Part shown: piece after piece, positions 22,001 through 34,000 of the stretch
Position numbering within the stretch: the stretch's first letter is position 1
Layout: each line of letters opens with the position of its first letter
Made by a program: the position numbers and the translations under genes
Source of the DNA: Candidatus Omnitrophota bacterium
GTDB taxonomy: Bacteria; Omnitrophota; Gorgyraeia; Tantalellales; Tantalellaceae
DNA length: 64,000 bases
Direction of reading: 5' to 3'
Assembly: GCA_014728045.1 (NCBI GenBank)
Contig: WJMH01000017.1
Location: 1 to 64,000, forward strand
Notes under the pieces: model-generated
Told to the model about the DNA's origin: nothing
Seen by the model: only the letters and a program-made list of their open reading frames with translations
Database searches by the model: none

Positions 22001-25000
22001 TCCTGCAGGCCCTTGGCCGTGTGGGAAGGCAGTCCGACCCCTCGGAAATATCGCTTTTCTATGATATAAGCCAGGAGGGTCCCGACCGAAAGATCCTGCT
22101 TCAGGGTTTTGAGGAAGGCAGCGACGAAAGGAACGAGGCCCTGCTTGCCATACAGAACTACCAGATGCTTACGGATAAGCTCAAAAGCGGCATTGAACTT
22201 ACCCCGGAAGAGGTAACGAAAAGGCAGGAGCTTAAGAACCAGATATTCGCCGATGCGTTCCAGGCGCTGCTTGAACACGACGAAAAAGGGCAGGATCGAA
22301 GGGCTGAGAACCATGAAATGGATATCGCGGTCTTACGGAATTTTGAAGATACCCAAGCCCCCTACAGGGCAATGATACTGGAGGGTAAAGAGAAGGGATT
22401 CACCAAACCCGAGCTGGCATCAGGCCTTTTAAAGGACCTGGCCAAGCGGATGGAAACGGCGAACGAAGTGGACACGCGCAAACTCCGCGCAGTTCTACTA
22501 ATGGCTTTCGGTGATAACCCGCAGTTCATGGATAACTTCAGCATAGCCCTTCAAACGAAAATAATCACCGAAAGCGGAGAAGGTATTACCAGGATAACAC
22601 CACGGAACCTGAACAAGGATACCGCGGAGATCTTCACTTCTGTCCTAGCGGCGCTTGTCAATGACAGGGAATACGACAAGCTGGATGAAGAACTTAAAGG
22701 CCAGGTATCCAGAAAAACATACGATACTCTCAAAATGGACTATAACGCGAAGACTATGCTTACGGGCAGGTTCGCCAAGTTCGTCGAAGAGACCGTGGCG
22801 GAACTGTTGCAATACGAGTATTTCGATCAGACCGGAAAGTTAAGGGGGCTGGAACCTGAGGACTTCAAGGACCGTCTGCGCCGATGGTGTTCGAGAAGAA
22901 CAAGCGAGATGCCGGAACTTATGCCCGGCAGGATGGTGGATATAGCTTTCAAGGGGATAGAAGAAGAGCTTGATTTTCCGAGATCCAAAGGCACTCTCGA
23001 AAAACAGGCGTCGGAGGTCTCAAAGGCTGCTGACGGGACCGTAAAAAGTATTCTTAAGGCCACCAGAAAAGCCGCGAAAAGCCCCGCTGCCCAGGTGGCG
23101 ACCGATATAGGTTCGGTAGCCGCGGTCGGTGCCGGCATAGGCACTTTCTTGGGTCCTGTGGGCACGTTGGCGGGAGGCGCTATAGGAGCGGCTGTCGGCG
23201 GGCTGGTCAGCTGGGGCAAAAGAAAGTGGACGAAGAGATACGGTTACGACAGGATAAAGGCCGAAGAAGGCAAAGAGGCCGCTGACAAGGCGCTGAGAGA
23301 GACCGTCGGCAAGGAAACCCTCGAAGGAGTTAAAGAAGGAGCTGCCGTAGGCGCCATCTCCACGGCGGCCGCAGGTGTCATAGGAGGCCTCGTCGGTGCC
23401 GTTATCGGGGGCCTGAGCACTGGCGGTGTCGGGATAATCCCGGGCGCTATAACCGGTTTCGGATGGGGAGTCAAAGCGGTTGGCGCAGCTTCGGTTGCAG
23501 GTACAGCCGGACGCGCTTTGTGGAAGGGGCTTAGTGCGAGAAAGAGGGTCTATAACCCGAGAGCCAGACAGACGCTCCGCAAGAAGGGACTTACCGAACA
23601 AGAAGAAGCGGTAGAGACGTTTGAAGAGTTCGAAGCGCCGCTCGCCCGCAAAGGACAGCATGTCAGGGAAGAGCAGAAGGACGAAAGGGCACGCCTGATG
23701 ACGGCCATGCTGGGCAAGGATACTGAAGGCAGGCCTTCGGGCGCGATAAGGGACATACTCATGGGTGAACGCCAGGAGACGGTAAAAGCATCTTCGGCGG
23801 ATGAAATAAGGAGCCGTATCCAGGTACGTGAAGTGGCAGATAAAGCTCTCGTCTTCGAAGTGGCATCGGCCAAGGCCGAAGACGGTAAGGCCACGGGCGA
23901 GGGAAGGCCGACGGCACAGGAACAGGCCGAAGCCTACAGGATGTACGTGGAGAGGGTGGCTACACTTAAAGCAGAGGCGGAAGCTGCAATGGCCGAAGGA
24001 GCGACTCCGCCGCCGGTACCGGATTTCATATGCGTGCCGTTCATGGGACTTGCTAACCATTCTGCGGACAGAAGCGCAGAAGAAGGTAATGATCGGGCCG
24101 TTGAAAGGACAGTGGACAGCCTGCTGGAGCAGAACAGTGACATGAGACGCGAAGGAGAACCGCTTGTTATCTTCGCGGGCGGCCTTACCGAAACCGGCAA
24201 GGAAGAAGGCTATGGGTTCAGTGATACAGTTACTCTTGGGTATGATCAGGCCCAGGCTATCACCAAAGGCGCTGATAACACTGGAATAGCGCTTGATATG
24301 AATATGGAAAAGGATGAGAGCGTCGCCTTCCGCAGGCATGACGGGAAGATATACATGCTTGTAAGGTCGGATGACGGACGTGTCGTGGTGAGGGACATGG
24401 GCGGGACCATGACGGATCAGAAGACCGAAGCGATGCGGGCTGTCGTGGGGTTGGCGGCTCTTAAGGCCAAAGGCACTGAGAAGATATCCGAATACGACAC
24501 TCCCGAGGCAAGGCAGCGCAGGGAAGAGGAGCGTAAAAAACTCGGCCAGATGGCGGCCATGATGGGCAGAGAGACGGAAGACACAGATGCGGAGGTCGCG
24601 ATAAGAGACCCGCTCGTCCAGGACCTGGTGGAGAACAGGAACGTATCGGCCGATGATATATCCATAACGGCAGAAGGCATTTTCCTCAAAAAACCGGGTA
24701 GCCTGCAAGACGAAGAGGAGCAGCTTGTTGTCTTCGGCGAGACCGAGACCGTTATATCTCCGGGAGCCAAGGTGGAAATGCCTGTTGAGAAGGTCGTGCT
24801 TCCGTACCGGGGCTGGAGGATGAGAATGCTCCAGAAAATCAGCAAGAAGACACGGTCCCGTGCCAGTGCTCTTGAATACAGGTTCAGGACATCCTGGCTT
24901 GTAAGGTCCCTGAATTCACTTCTTAAGAATTATCCCAAAGTATCAGGCCTGGTCAACAAAGTGCTTGTTTCCGCGCGTTCATCGGTAGCCAGCGGTAATA

Positions 25001-28000
25001 TCTTTACGAAAGCTCTGAGTTTTCTCCTCTTGCGGTTTCCTGCGTTCGTACAACAGGGCGTTATACCGGGGATAGAGAAAAAGATCAGGGAATACGCCGG
25101 TAAACTGAAGAGATCGCTCGGCATTAGGCCCAAGCCTGACGAAGGAAAAATACTTTCCCAGTACGCGCTTCCAGAAGGCAGGACCAGTGAAGAGACCCTG
25201 CAGATGAGGGAGGAACTGGTGAAGGAGTGGACAGGGGAAGAAACCGCCGACGCGAAGATCTTGGACCTGCTTAACGCGGTCGGGGACGATCCGCGCAACG
25301 CGGCAGCTTATTATGATCTATCGAGGGCCCTATACCGCAAGGCGGAAACAACGGAAAATGAGCAGGGGGCGAAACAGGCAAAAGGCCTGTACGACCTTTC
25401 CTCGAAGTATGCTTATATGGCTGTTTTCTTCGAGGAAGGCAACGCCGCTTACAACGCTCAGATGGCTGATGCACTCATGAAACAGGGGAAAACAGCGGAG
25501 GCGAAAGAATATGTGGATACCGCCTTGAGGAGAAGCCCCAGAAGGATGTTCAGGGACGGCCTGACCAGTGCCGGGGAGCGTGACAGGATGCTTCTTGCCA
25601 GAGCGGAGATACTCGCTTTAGAGAAAAAGTACAGCCAGGCCAGCGTCGCTCTAAGAAAGCTTAGCACTCCCGAGGCGATAAAACGCTCCGAGAGCCTCAG
25701 GGAAGAAATAGCCGAAGGCTGGGAGGAGAAAGACGCAAAGGAAGCGGAAGAGAAGGAAAAACAGAAGAAAAAAACATTGGGAGCCTTAAAGGATCAGTTC
25801 TCGAACCTCATGGGCAAGAAGGGTATTGGCAAGATGGTAGTAGGGCTTGCTGTTTTTTCCGCGCTGGGTTATGTGGTCCCGGCTACCGTCATGGGCTCGA
25901 TGTTCCTGTCGATGGCAGTAAAGGGGCTCACGGCCGCGGGCGTTCAATTCGCGGCTTTGAGGGTTTGGGGCAGGACCGTAAAGGGAGAATACACGCGCAA
26001 GGCATCGGCCAAGGCGGATATAGCCGCCATGGCCGGATATATAAAGACCGATCCCCAGGATGTCTACGGCCACGCCAGGCTCATTGGAAGGCACATTTCC
26101 GACGGAAATGACAAAAAAGCTATCAAGCAGATCAAGGCTTCCGTTTCCTCGCTGGATTCTGCGGACAAACTCGCGGGGTTAGCCTCGAACCTGATGGACA
26201 TGGAGATAGAGAACGAAGAGACCAGAAAGGAAGTGAGGCGCCTTGTCCTGGACAGGATTCTCAAGGCCATACGCAAACGCGGTCCTGACGCCGGGATGTA
26301 CGTGAACGCCTCTTTGGCGCATGTCGCATTGAAAGACGGCGCGGCGGATGACGCCTTCCGGTATATAGATGAGATAGATATCACTGAACTGGACCTTGCC
26401 AACAGTGCCCACAGAAATATCCTCACACTCAGAGCGCGCATACTGAACAGCAGGCTGCAGGAGGAGTCCGGTAAGACCGTAAGGAACGCCCGGCTGATAG
26501 AAGACATAACTTCGAGACTGGAAGAGATGAAGGATATGGAAGCTGTCGCGAAGATGAGGGCAACCGCCGGGGTTCCCCCCGCAGACGCACAGACACTTCA
26601 GCAACAGCTGGTAATAGCCTCTTCCTCACTGAGCGACATTGAATCTAAGAGGAATGCAGAGGCCGGATCGGACCAGGCGGCCGCGGAAAAGGCGAAACCG
26701 GAAGAACCGCTTGAGAAGGCCGCCGAAGAGAAGGACGAAGCTCCCGAGGAAGACCGCATTAAAGCCCTGGAAAGAAGAAGGGCTCTCGACTCAGAGGACA
26801 TGGACACGGCATTACAACTGGGGAGGCTTTATGCGAGAAGCGATGAGTTCTCCAAGGCGGAAGAGATGCTGGAAGAGGTGATGGCCGCTTCCAAAGACAG
26901 CGATCAGGTGGCCGCGGCCGCCGAAGAGATGGCCATGGTCTCTCTCAGGCAGGATAAGGTCCCCTCCGGTAAGATACTCGCTAATATGAGGGACGGGGCG
27001 CGAAAAGATATAATCCTTGACCTTGTGGCCGTCAGAAAAGGTAACACCATTGATATCCCGCGCCTTATGGACCGTGTTGAAGGCCTCTTTACCGAAGGGG
27101 TGGCCGTTAGTGATACTTCAGGCCTTCTTATGTCCATAACGGCCGCGACGCTTGTCAACAATATCAGTAAATCGGCCAAGGACGCCTACAGGAACATGCG
27201 TTTGGCCGCGGCAGGCCGGCTGGAACGCATGAAAGAGGCCATGGAAGGAAAGGGGTTCGAATCCGACCAGGTCAGGGAAAGACTGGAAAAGGCCCTTGAC
27301 GCGAAAAAACTCGAAAAATTATCCTCAAGCGTCGCGCAGGACATAAGAAGAGGTACCAGGCTGGAGGAGATGGAGCGGCAGGTCTCTCAACTGAAGGATA
27401 AGATCACAGAAGGCACCGAAAGGCTCACCGATCTTGCCAGATCCATTAACAGAGCCACCTGGAACTTCTACCAGAACTGGCTGAGGTCCCGGCGCAAAGC
27501 CCAGAGGGCGGAACTTGTGGAGCTGGAGGCGGAAAAACAGAACGTTGCCGGCGAACTCAGGAACAGGACACTGGCAAGTTTCACTTCTCAGGAGAATAGC
27601 GCCGCGCGGGAGCACCTTGTGAATGGCCTGCTGAACGCCGAGACCGAATATATTAACGCCGCCGGCAGGGACGAGGATGAAAAACAGAGAAGATACCTTG
27701 AGGCCGCCGAGGATCTGGTAAGCCTGCTTAACAGGTTCGGATCCAGCGAGGCTCTCAGGAACGCTATACTTCCGAAGCTGGGGATGTTCATCGGTTCATA
27801 TGTTGGCCTTGCGGAGAAGCTGGCCGCCGAGGCAAAGGAAGGGGAACCCGCCGGAAGCGCTCTGTACAACTACTGGAAGAACCTTGGGAAAGTCGCTTCC
27901 AGAATAGAGCGGTTCAGGACCGAGGGCAACTGGGGATCGGTAGCGAGCCTGATGATGTTCTCGGATTATCTTGCGACGATGCTGAAGCGCGAGCCTGAGA

Positions 28001-31000
28001 ACAGGCGCTCCGGGCTGACCTTCGTGTATATCTGGAGCCAGATGAAAAAAGACCTTCTCTCGGATAAGGACGAATATGCGCGTGAAGCCGCCGGAGAGGA
28101 AGCCCTGAAACTTCTTGATCAGAAACTGACGCGCGGCGAAGGCGAGCAGAAGGAGTATTTCACAGATTTCGTGATGACCAGGACCCGGGCGAAAGAGAAC
28201 TTCCGGCCGGTCTTCATGAAACTCGCCGGCCAAAGACTCAAAGAGGACCGCGCCGCGCCCGTTATGGATGAGTGGGCGGGGGAATATCTCAAAAGGCGCA
28301 TTGAGCGGATACGTACTGCCGCGGATGAGGAGAAGGCTTCCGAGATAAATGAATTTATCGACTGGATAGAAAGCCTTGAAAATAAAGAGATCCGGGGAAA
28401 AGCCGTTGCCGTGCTAGGGGATATCGATGACGCTGAACTTCGCGCGGATATCTCCGGCAAGATCGCTTCGGTCAAGGCCCTCCCCGCAGAAAAACGAATA
28501 GATCTCTATGTCTTTGCCGCCGGCAACGCCAGGGAAGAAGGAGCGCGCCGTGAGGCCCTTGAGAACATAAGCACGATGATCAGCGAAAAGAGGATAACGG
28601 TCAGCACGGATGTAGCTGACAGGTTCCTGTCCATGTCGGATATGATGCTGGCCAGGGAGGACCTTTCCGATGCTGAGTCGGTCAACCTCTATAATTTCCT
28701 GAACGGGATCAAGGTCCCCGGCAGGGAGGAAGAACTTGCCGCCAAGCGGAAAGATGTGCTGGAGAGGATACGGTCCATAAGGCAAAAGGCCTTTTTGCAG
28801 AGAAGCGAGGCGGAGTTCGCCTCTAAAATAGCCCTCATTGGTGAGAAAAGAGAACTTGCTCGCCTGTACGAAGAGCAGGGCGAACAGGAAAAGGCCGAAA
28901 AAGAACTGGAAGAAGCTTCAAAGATCCTTTCAGGGGAGATGGACACCGTGTTAGACCTCCAGCGTGAAGGCAAACTGGATGAATACGGCGGTTCCCCGGA
29001 CGAACTTATTAACACAAACAGTGCTGTGATGGATCAGCTGGAAGGGGTGCTCGCCAAGCTGGATAAAATCGATAGCGACTGGTACCTTGCCAAGGCCAGG
29101 GGTGAAGTGCAGCTTGCGAAGTTCTTCATGGCGCAGGGCGATCTTGAGCGCGCCGCCGAACATCTTTCAGGGACCAACCGCGTGAAAGCGGCAAGACTGG
29201 AGAAAGAGCTGGCCGATGCCATTGCAAAGAGCGAAAAGAGCCTGGAAAGGCGAGATAAAGCCATGGAAAGGGCAAAAGCAAGGCAGAAAGGACTTGCCGA
29301 TTACGCCGGGGAGATGGGCGTTGCCGATGAAACCATGGCGGACGACAGGCCGGTGGCCGATGTCGTCAGGTCCATACTCAAGACCAGTGACGATGCCATG
29401 ATCGCCGGTGTGGCACGGTCCTTTTATGACAGGGACGCGCGCGAGGGCAGGCTGGCGGCACGTGACGACGAGCAGAGGTGGTATGACGCCGAAGAGAAGA
29501 TGCGCCAGCTCAGTGACATGTCCCGTTCGCAGAGAGCCATGAAGAAGATGATGAGGGCCGATGCCGATTCCGAAAAACGCGGGGAAGGCGCCTCGGTGGA
29601 TTTCGTGGCCATGGCGGCGATAGTGGCCCATCAGTGGTGGCGTGACGAAGGAAGACCTGCGGATACCGAACAGCAGCGCAATGAAAGGTTCCTGAAAGCA
29701 CTTGCGTGGCTGAGATACAGGATGCAGTCGGACCTGGTCAACAGGATGGAAAGGTCAAGGGACAGGGCGATCGCCAGGGCGCAAAAAGCCCGGGAGGAAA
29801 TGGAACAAAAGATATCCGAGCTCAAGGGCGCCCCGGAGGAAGCAACAGGCGCTTTCGCTTACCTGGAAGAGGCCCAGAGGCGCAACCCGGAGAACGCAGG
29901 CGTGATCCCCGGGTTCGACGCTGCGAGGTACCAGCTCTCGAGGCTTCAGCTCAGAGAGCAGCTTGAGGCCGATTACGTGGACCTGGTCCGCAGCATGGGG
30001 AAAGCCTCTTCTTCAAGGGAAGAGGCCGCCGAGGAACTGGCGGAACTCGAAGGAAGAATGGCAGCCCTTAAGGAGCAGATGGAATCGCTTAAGCTTGCCG
30101 GATTGGACGGGAGGCGGAATGAAAGGATGCAGGCGGCAGCCGGCGAAGACCGCAAAAAATTCGAGCAGGATCTTGCCGCATACGAGGAAGAGGCCGGCAT
30201 AGCCGCGATAAAAGAAAAGATGGGCGCTCTTCGCGAGCAGATAGAAGGATCGACCAGAAGGCTCGTTGAGCTTAGCGAAGAGGCGCAGGGCCTTGAAAAT
30301 GAGATCAGGCAGCTTGACGGCGTTATGACCGAGGGTACGCCCCCGGCGGAGACAACGCGCACGCTGGCGCTTACGGCCATAGACACGGTCGTTAACGGAG
30401 AGGCCGAAGATGAGGCCGTGAAAGATGCCCGCCGGATGCTGGTCAACATGACCGGGGACAATGCCATGAGCATTCTGGCGGGGGCAATACAGCAGAAGGA
30501 AGGCGAGCTCGAAGACGTTGAGGGAGAGCTCGGAAGGACCCGGCGCGAAGAGCAGAAGAACAAGCTGCGTGAACTGAAGATGGATATCCTCTACGAGAAA
30601 GCGGGCAGGCCTGTTCTTGCCGACGCGATAAAGGCTTCCCGGGATAACCGGGTGGAGCAGATCGAGGGAATGCCGGTTGAGGCGGACAAGCTCCTGGAAT
30701 ATATGGTTAAAAAGACGGCGGAGGATAAACCCGCCCAGATAGAGCTCGTTGCTGATATCTACAAAAACGCTGATGATAACCTGATAAAAGCCATGGCGCA
30801 GGAAAAACTTCTCGGCTCTGTTTTCCAGACCTTGGGCTTGGAGGAAGAACCGGGACTCTTTGCCGGCAAGAGCGAAGAAGAAGTGAGGGAGCTTCTCTAC
30901 GCGAAGCTTAATGAAAAACTGTCCACCGAGGAGGAAGAATATATAACGCCCAGTGAGGTTCTGGCCGAGGTGGCCCCGTCTGTGGTGCGGGCTTCCCAGT

Positions 31001-34000
31001 TGATGCAGCGCAAAGGCAAGAACTGGCAGGATATGGAGGTCTATGAACGCACCGTCATGCTCGCGGGAAGAAAAGACAGAAAGACGCTCGAGAGGCTGAC
31101 GAGTATGGAAGCCGATCGCTATAACGCGCAGGCGATCACGGAAATAGCCAAGGCCGAATACAACGCGGGTAACATTTTCCGGGCGCTCTGGTACGCGGAA
31201 CTTGCCCTTACCGTGGATGCCGACCAGGTGGAAGCTAATATGTATAAGGGCAAGATACTGGCTGACATGGGCAGGCCGCATGACGCCGTCAAATTCCTTA
31301 AAAAGGCCTCAGAAAAGGCCCCAGAGAACGAAAAGGCGCTTTACGAACTGCGTAACGCCTACAGTAAGAGCAACGATACTATCAACATGGCTGATGTTGA
31401 CCTGAAGCTTTACGATATCTACATGAAAAGAGGCGACCATGCCAAGGCCGAAGAAGTCGCCCGTGATGCCGCCCGAGCCAGGCCGCGCTCGGCAAAGGCA
31501 AGGGAGGCTCTGGCAAGAGCCCTAATAGAGCAGGGGCGCTACGAAGAGGCTGAAAGGATAATCCAGGCTGTTATAGCCGATTCGGACAGGTTCCTGCTGG
31601 TGCGGGATGCCTGGTTCCGGGGCGCAGCCAAGAAACGGCAGAGGGATTACGGCCCGGTGGTCACCAGGGAGGACGCGGCCCGGCTGGTACAGGACCTGGC
31701 GCGCATACATCTTTCCAGGGACAATGCCGCCCAGGCCAGGGAGGTCCTTACAGAGTACTGGAAGATCGCAAAAGACCTTCCCGAAGCGAACGCTTCTCTT
31801 TCAGAGGCATACCAGAAGCTGGGTGATGCCAAGGAAGCGAAGAAATATGCCGACAAGGCCGCAAAGATCGAGACGATCGATATTATTACCGGTGAAAAGC
31901 TGATAGATCAGTACCAGCAGATAGGCGATTTTGACAGCTTGTCGAAGGCGCTTGATTTGGCTGTTTCCTTACGCAAGAAAGACGCCGAGAGAAAAGCTTA
32001 CTGGGACGAAAGGATCTCCGGGCTTTATCTGGCAAAAAGCCGTACGCGCAAGAGCTGGAGGGAGCGGAGCATCAAACTCGCCTCAAGGCAGCTGGAGGAC
32101 CTAAGTAACGCCCTGGCTACGATAGAACAGCTCGAGGGCCGGGCAAGTGAGAAAGCCTTTGCCGAGGCGGGTGCGCGGGCGGAGGAGCTGGCCGATACCG
32201 TGGCCGGGCTGAGGGCCACGGGATTAAGGGCCAAGACCCGCCGGGAAAGAAGCGCGGAGATAGCCAGAATGCGGACCGATCTATTGCGGATGCAGGTTGA
32301 CCGGTTAGAGAGACAGCCGGAGTTGGCCGGGGAAGCTCTTGAGGATATAGCCGGGCGCATCCGGGCTTTGCGCTCCTGGGAAGGTACGCCCGAAGAAGCT
32401 TTGGGTAACATCGACATGCAGCTCAGCAGGGTCCATAAGATGAGGGGAGATATAGCCGCCACGCCCGGGGAGAAACTCGCCTTTTACAGCGAGGCGATAG
32501 AGACCGACAGTGCCAACTCACGGGCGCATCTTGCTATGGCGGAAGTATACCAGAGGGAAGGCAGGCCGGAACTGGCCGTGTATCACCTGGAACAGGCGGC
32601 ACAGGACGAGCAGATGGATGTAGCCGGCAGGCTCGTGGAACTGTATACCGAACTGGGCGAGTCGGAAAAAGCGATTGAACTGGCCCGGAAAGCGCGAAAG
32701 ACCACGCCGGGTTTTGCCGAAGCTGTCCAGAAGGCGGAGGCCCGGTCCGAGGAAGCCGCTTCGGTGCTTTCTCTGGCTGACAAATATCTGAAAGCGGAAA
32801 GTATAAGGGAAAGCCTGAACCGGCGCATAGAGGATCTGAAGGAGCGCGCGGCTGAGGTACCCGATGATGCCGCGGACGCGGAGATCAGACAGGCCAAAAA
32901 GTTCCTTGAAATGGACGAGGAGGAAGTGCGGCGGATCGAAAGCGACCAGGATGAGATGCTGGTTGAGATGGCCGAATCGATAGGGGCCCGTCCTCAGGAG
33001 GCGGCGAGACGCCGGCTGACAGAAAAGGTCTGCCAAAAACTGGCGGAAGGCGATCCCGGCAAGGCCATATCTAGGTTGGAAAACTTTCTTGTGAAAATGG
33101 AGACCAGCGCGGCCGGATATGAACTGGCGAGGTTTGAGCTTGCCGGGGCTTACCTGAGAGGGGAAAAGACCGAGGAGGCTGAGAATATCCTGGAAGAGCT
33201 TGCCGCATCCCGTGATTACTCAACGCGCATAAAGGCGCGTGTTATGCTCTCCGGGCTCTTCAGAAAAAGCCAAGATTACGAAAAGGCCCTGGAGGTTCTT
33301 CTGGCCGGTGATGAGTCCGCCCTGGGGGACTATGAGCGGGAGGCTCTTGCGAAATACCAGGACCGCAGATCGACCCAGCAGATAGCCGGAGAATTAAAGG
33401 CCCTTTTAAGCGATCTCGCGAATAAAAGGGTTGACCTTGGCGCAATGGAAAGACCCGCGCGCGAACTTGTATCAAGGGCCACACAGGCCATGCGTGTGCT
33501 GGGAGAATACGCTCCAGCAGGGGACCTTCTTTCACTTTCGGCAAGGCATGCCCAGGACAGGATAAAGGAAGTTGCTTCGGCCCTTGGGGATGAAGCTCTT
33601 TCCGCCGAACAGAAGGCGGAGGTCGTAAAGGGCCTTTTCGGGGTATTGAGTAAGGGTGCCTCTTCCCTGGGCGCGCCGGTAGTTAGCGCCATAACGCCTT
33701 TAGTGAGGGAATACGCGGAAAAGACGAATGCCGCTGAAGCCTGGAAAGCGCTCTTCCATCTCTACGACACGCAGAACAGGCGCGTCGCGAAGTTCCTCAT
33801 TCGCCGCAAGGCCGAGGAGACGCAAAAGCGAGCCAGCCATTATTACGAAAGCGCGAAGCAGGACCTTAAGGCGGGCAGGTTCGATCAGGCCGTGGAAAAC
33901 CTTGATAAAGCATCCGGGATGGATACTTCTCTGGCCAAGGACCCCGCTTTTAAACAGGCGGTTTTTGAGTCGCGTATGGGCGCCCTTGAAAACAGGAAAT

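Noticed and set aside
23020-24708. Minus-strand open frame of 562 codons opposite the glycine-zipper region
   Set aside because: Low-complexity Arg/His/Ser-rich translation antisense to a well-supported coding frame; a shadow.
30013-31281. Minus-strand open frame of 422 codons
   Set aside because: Antisense shadow of the TPR/coiled-coil part of giant 1, with no start signal or family features.
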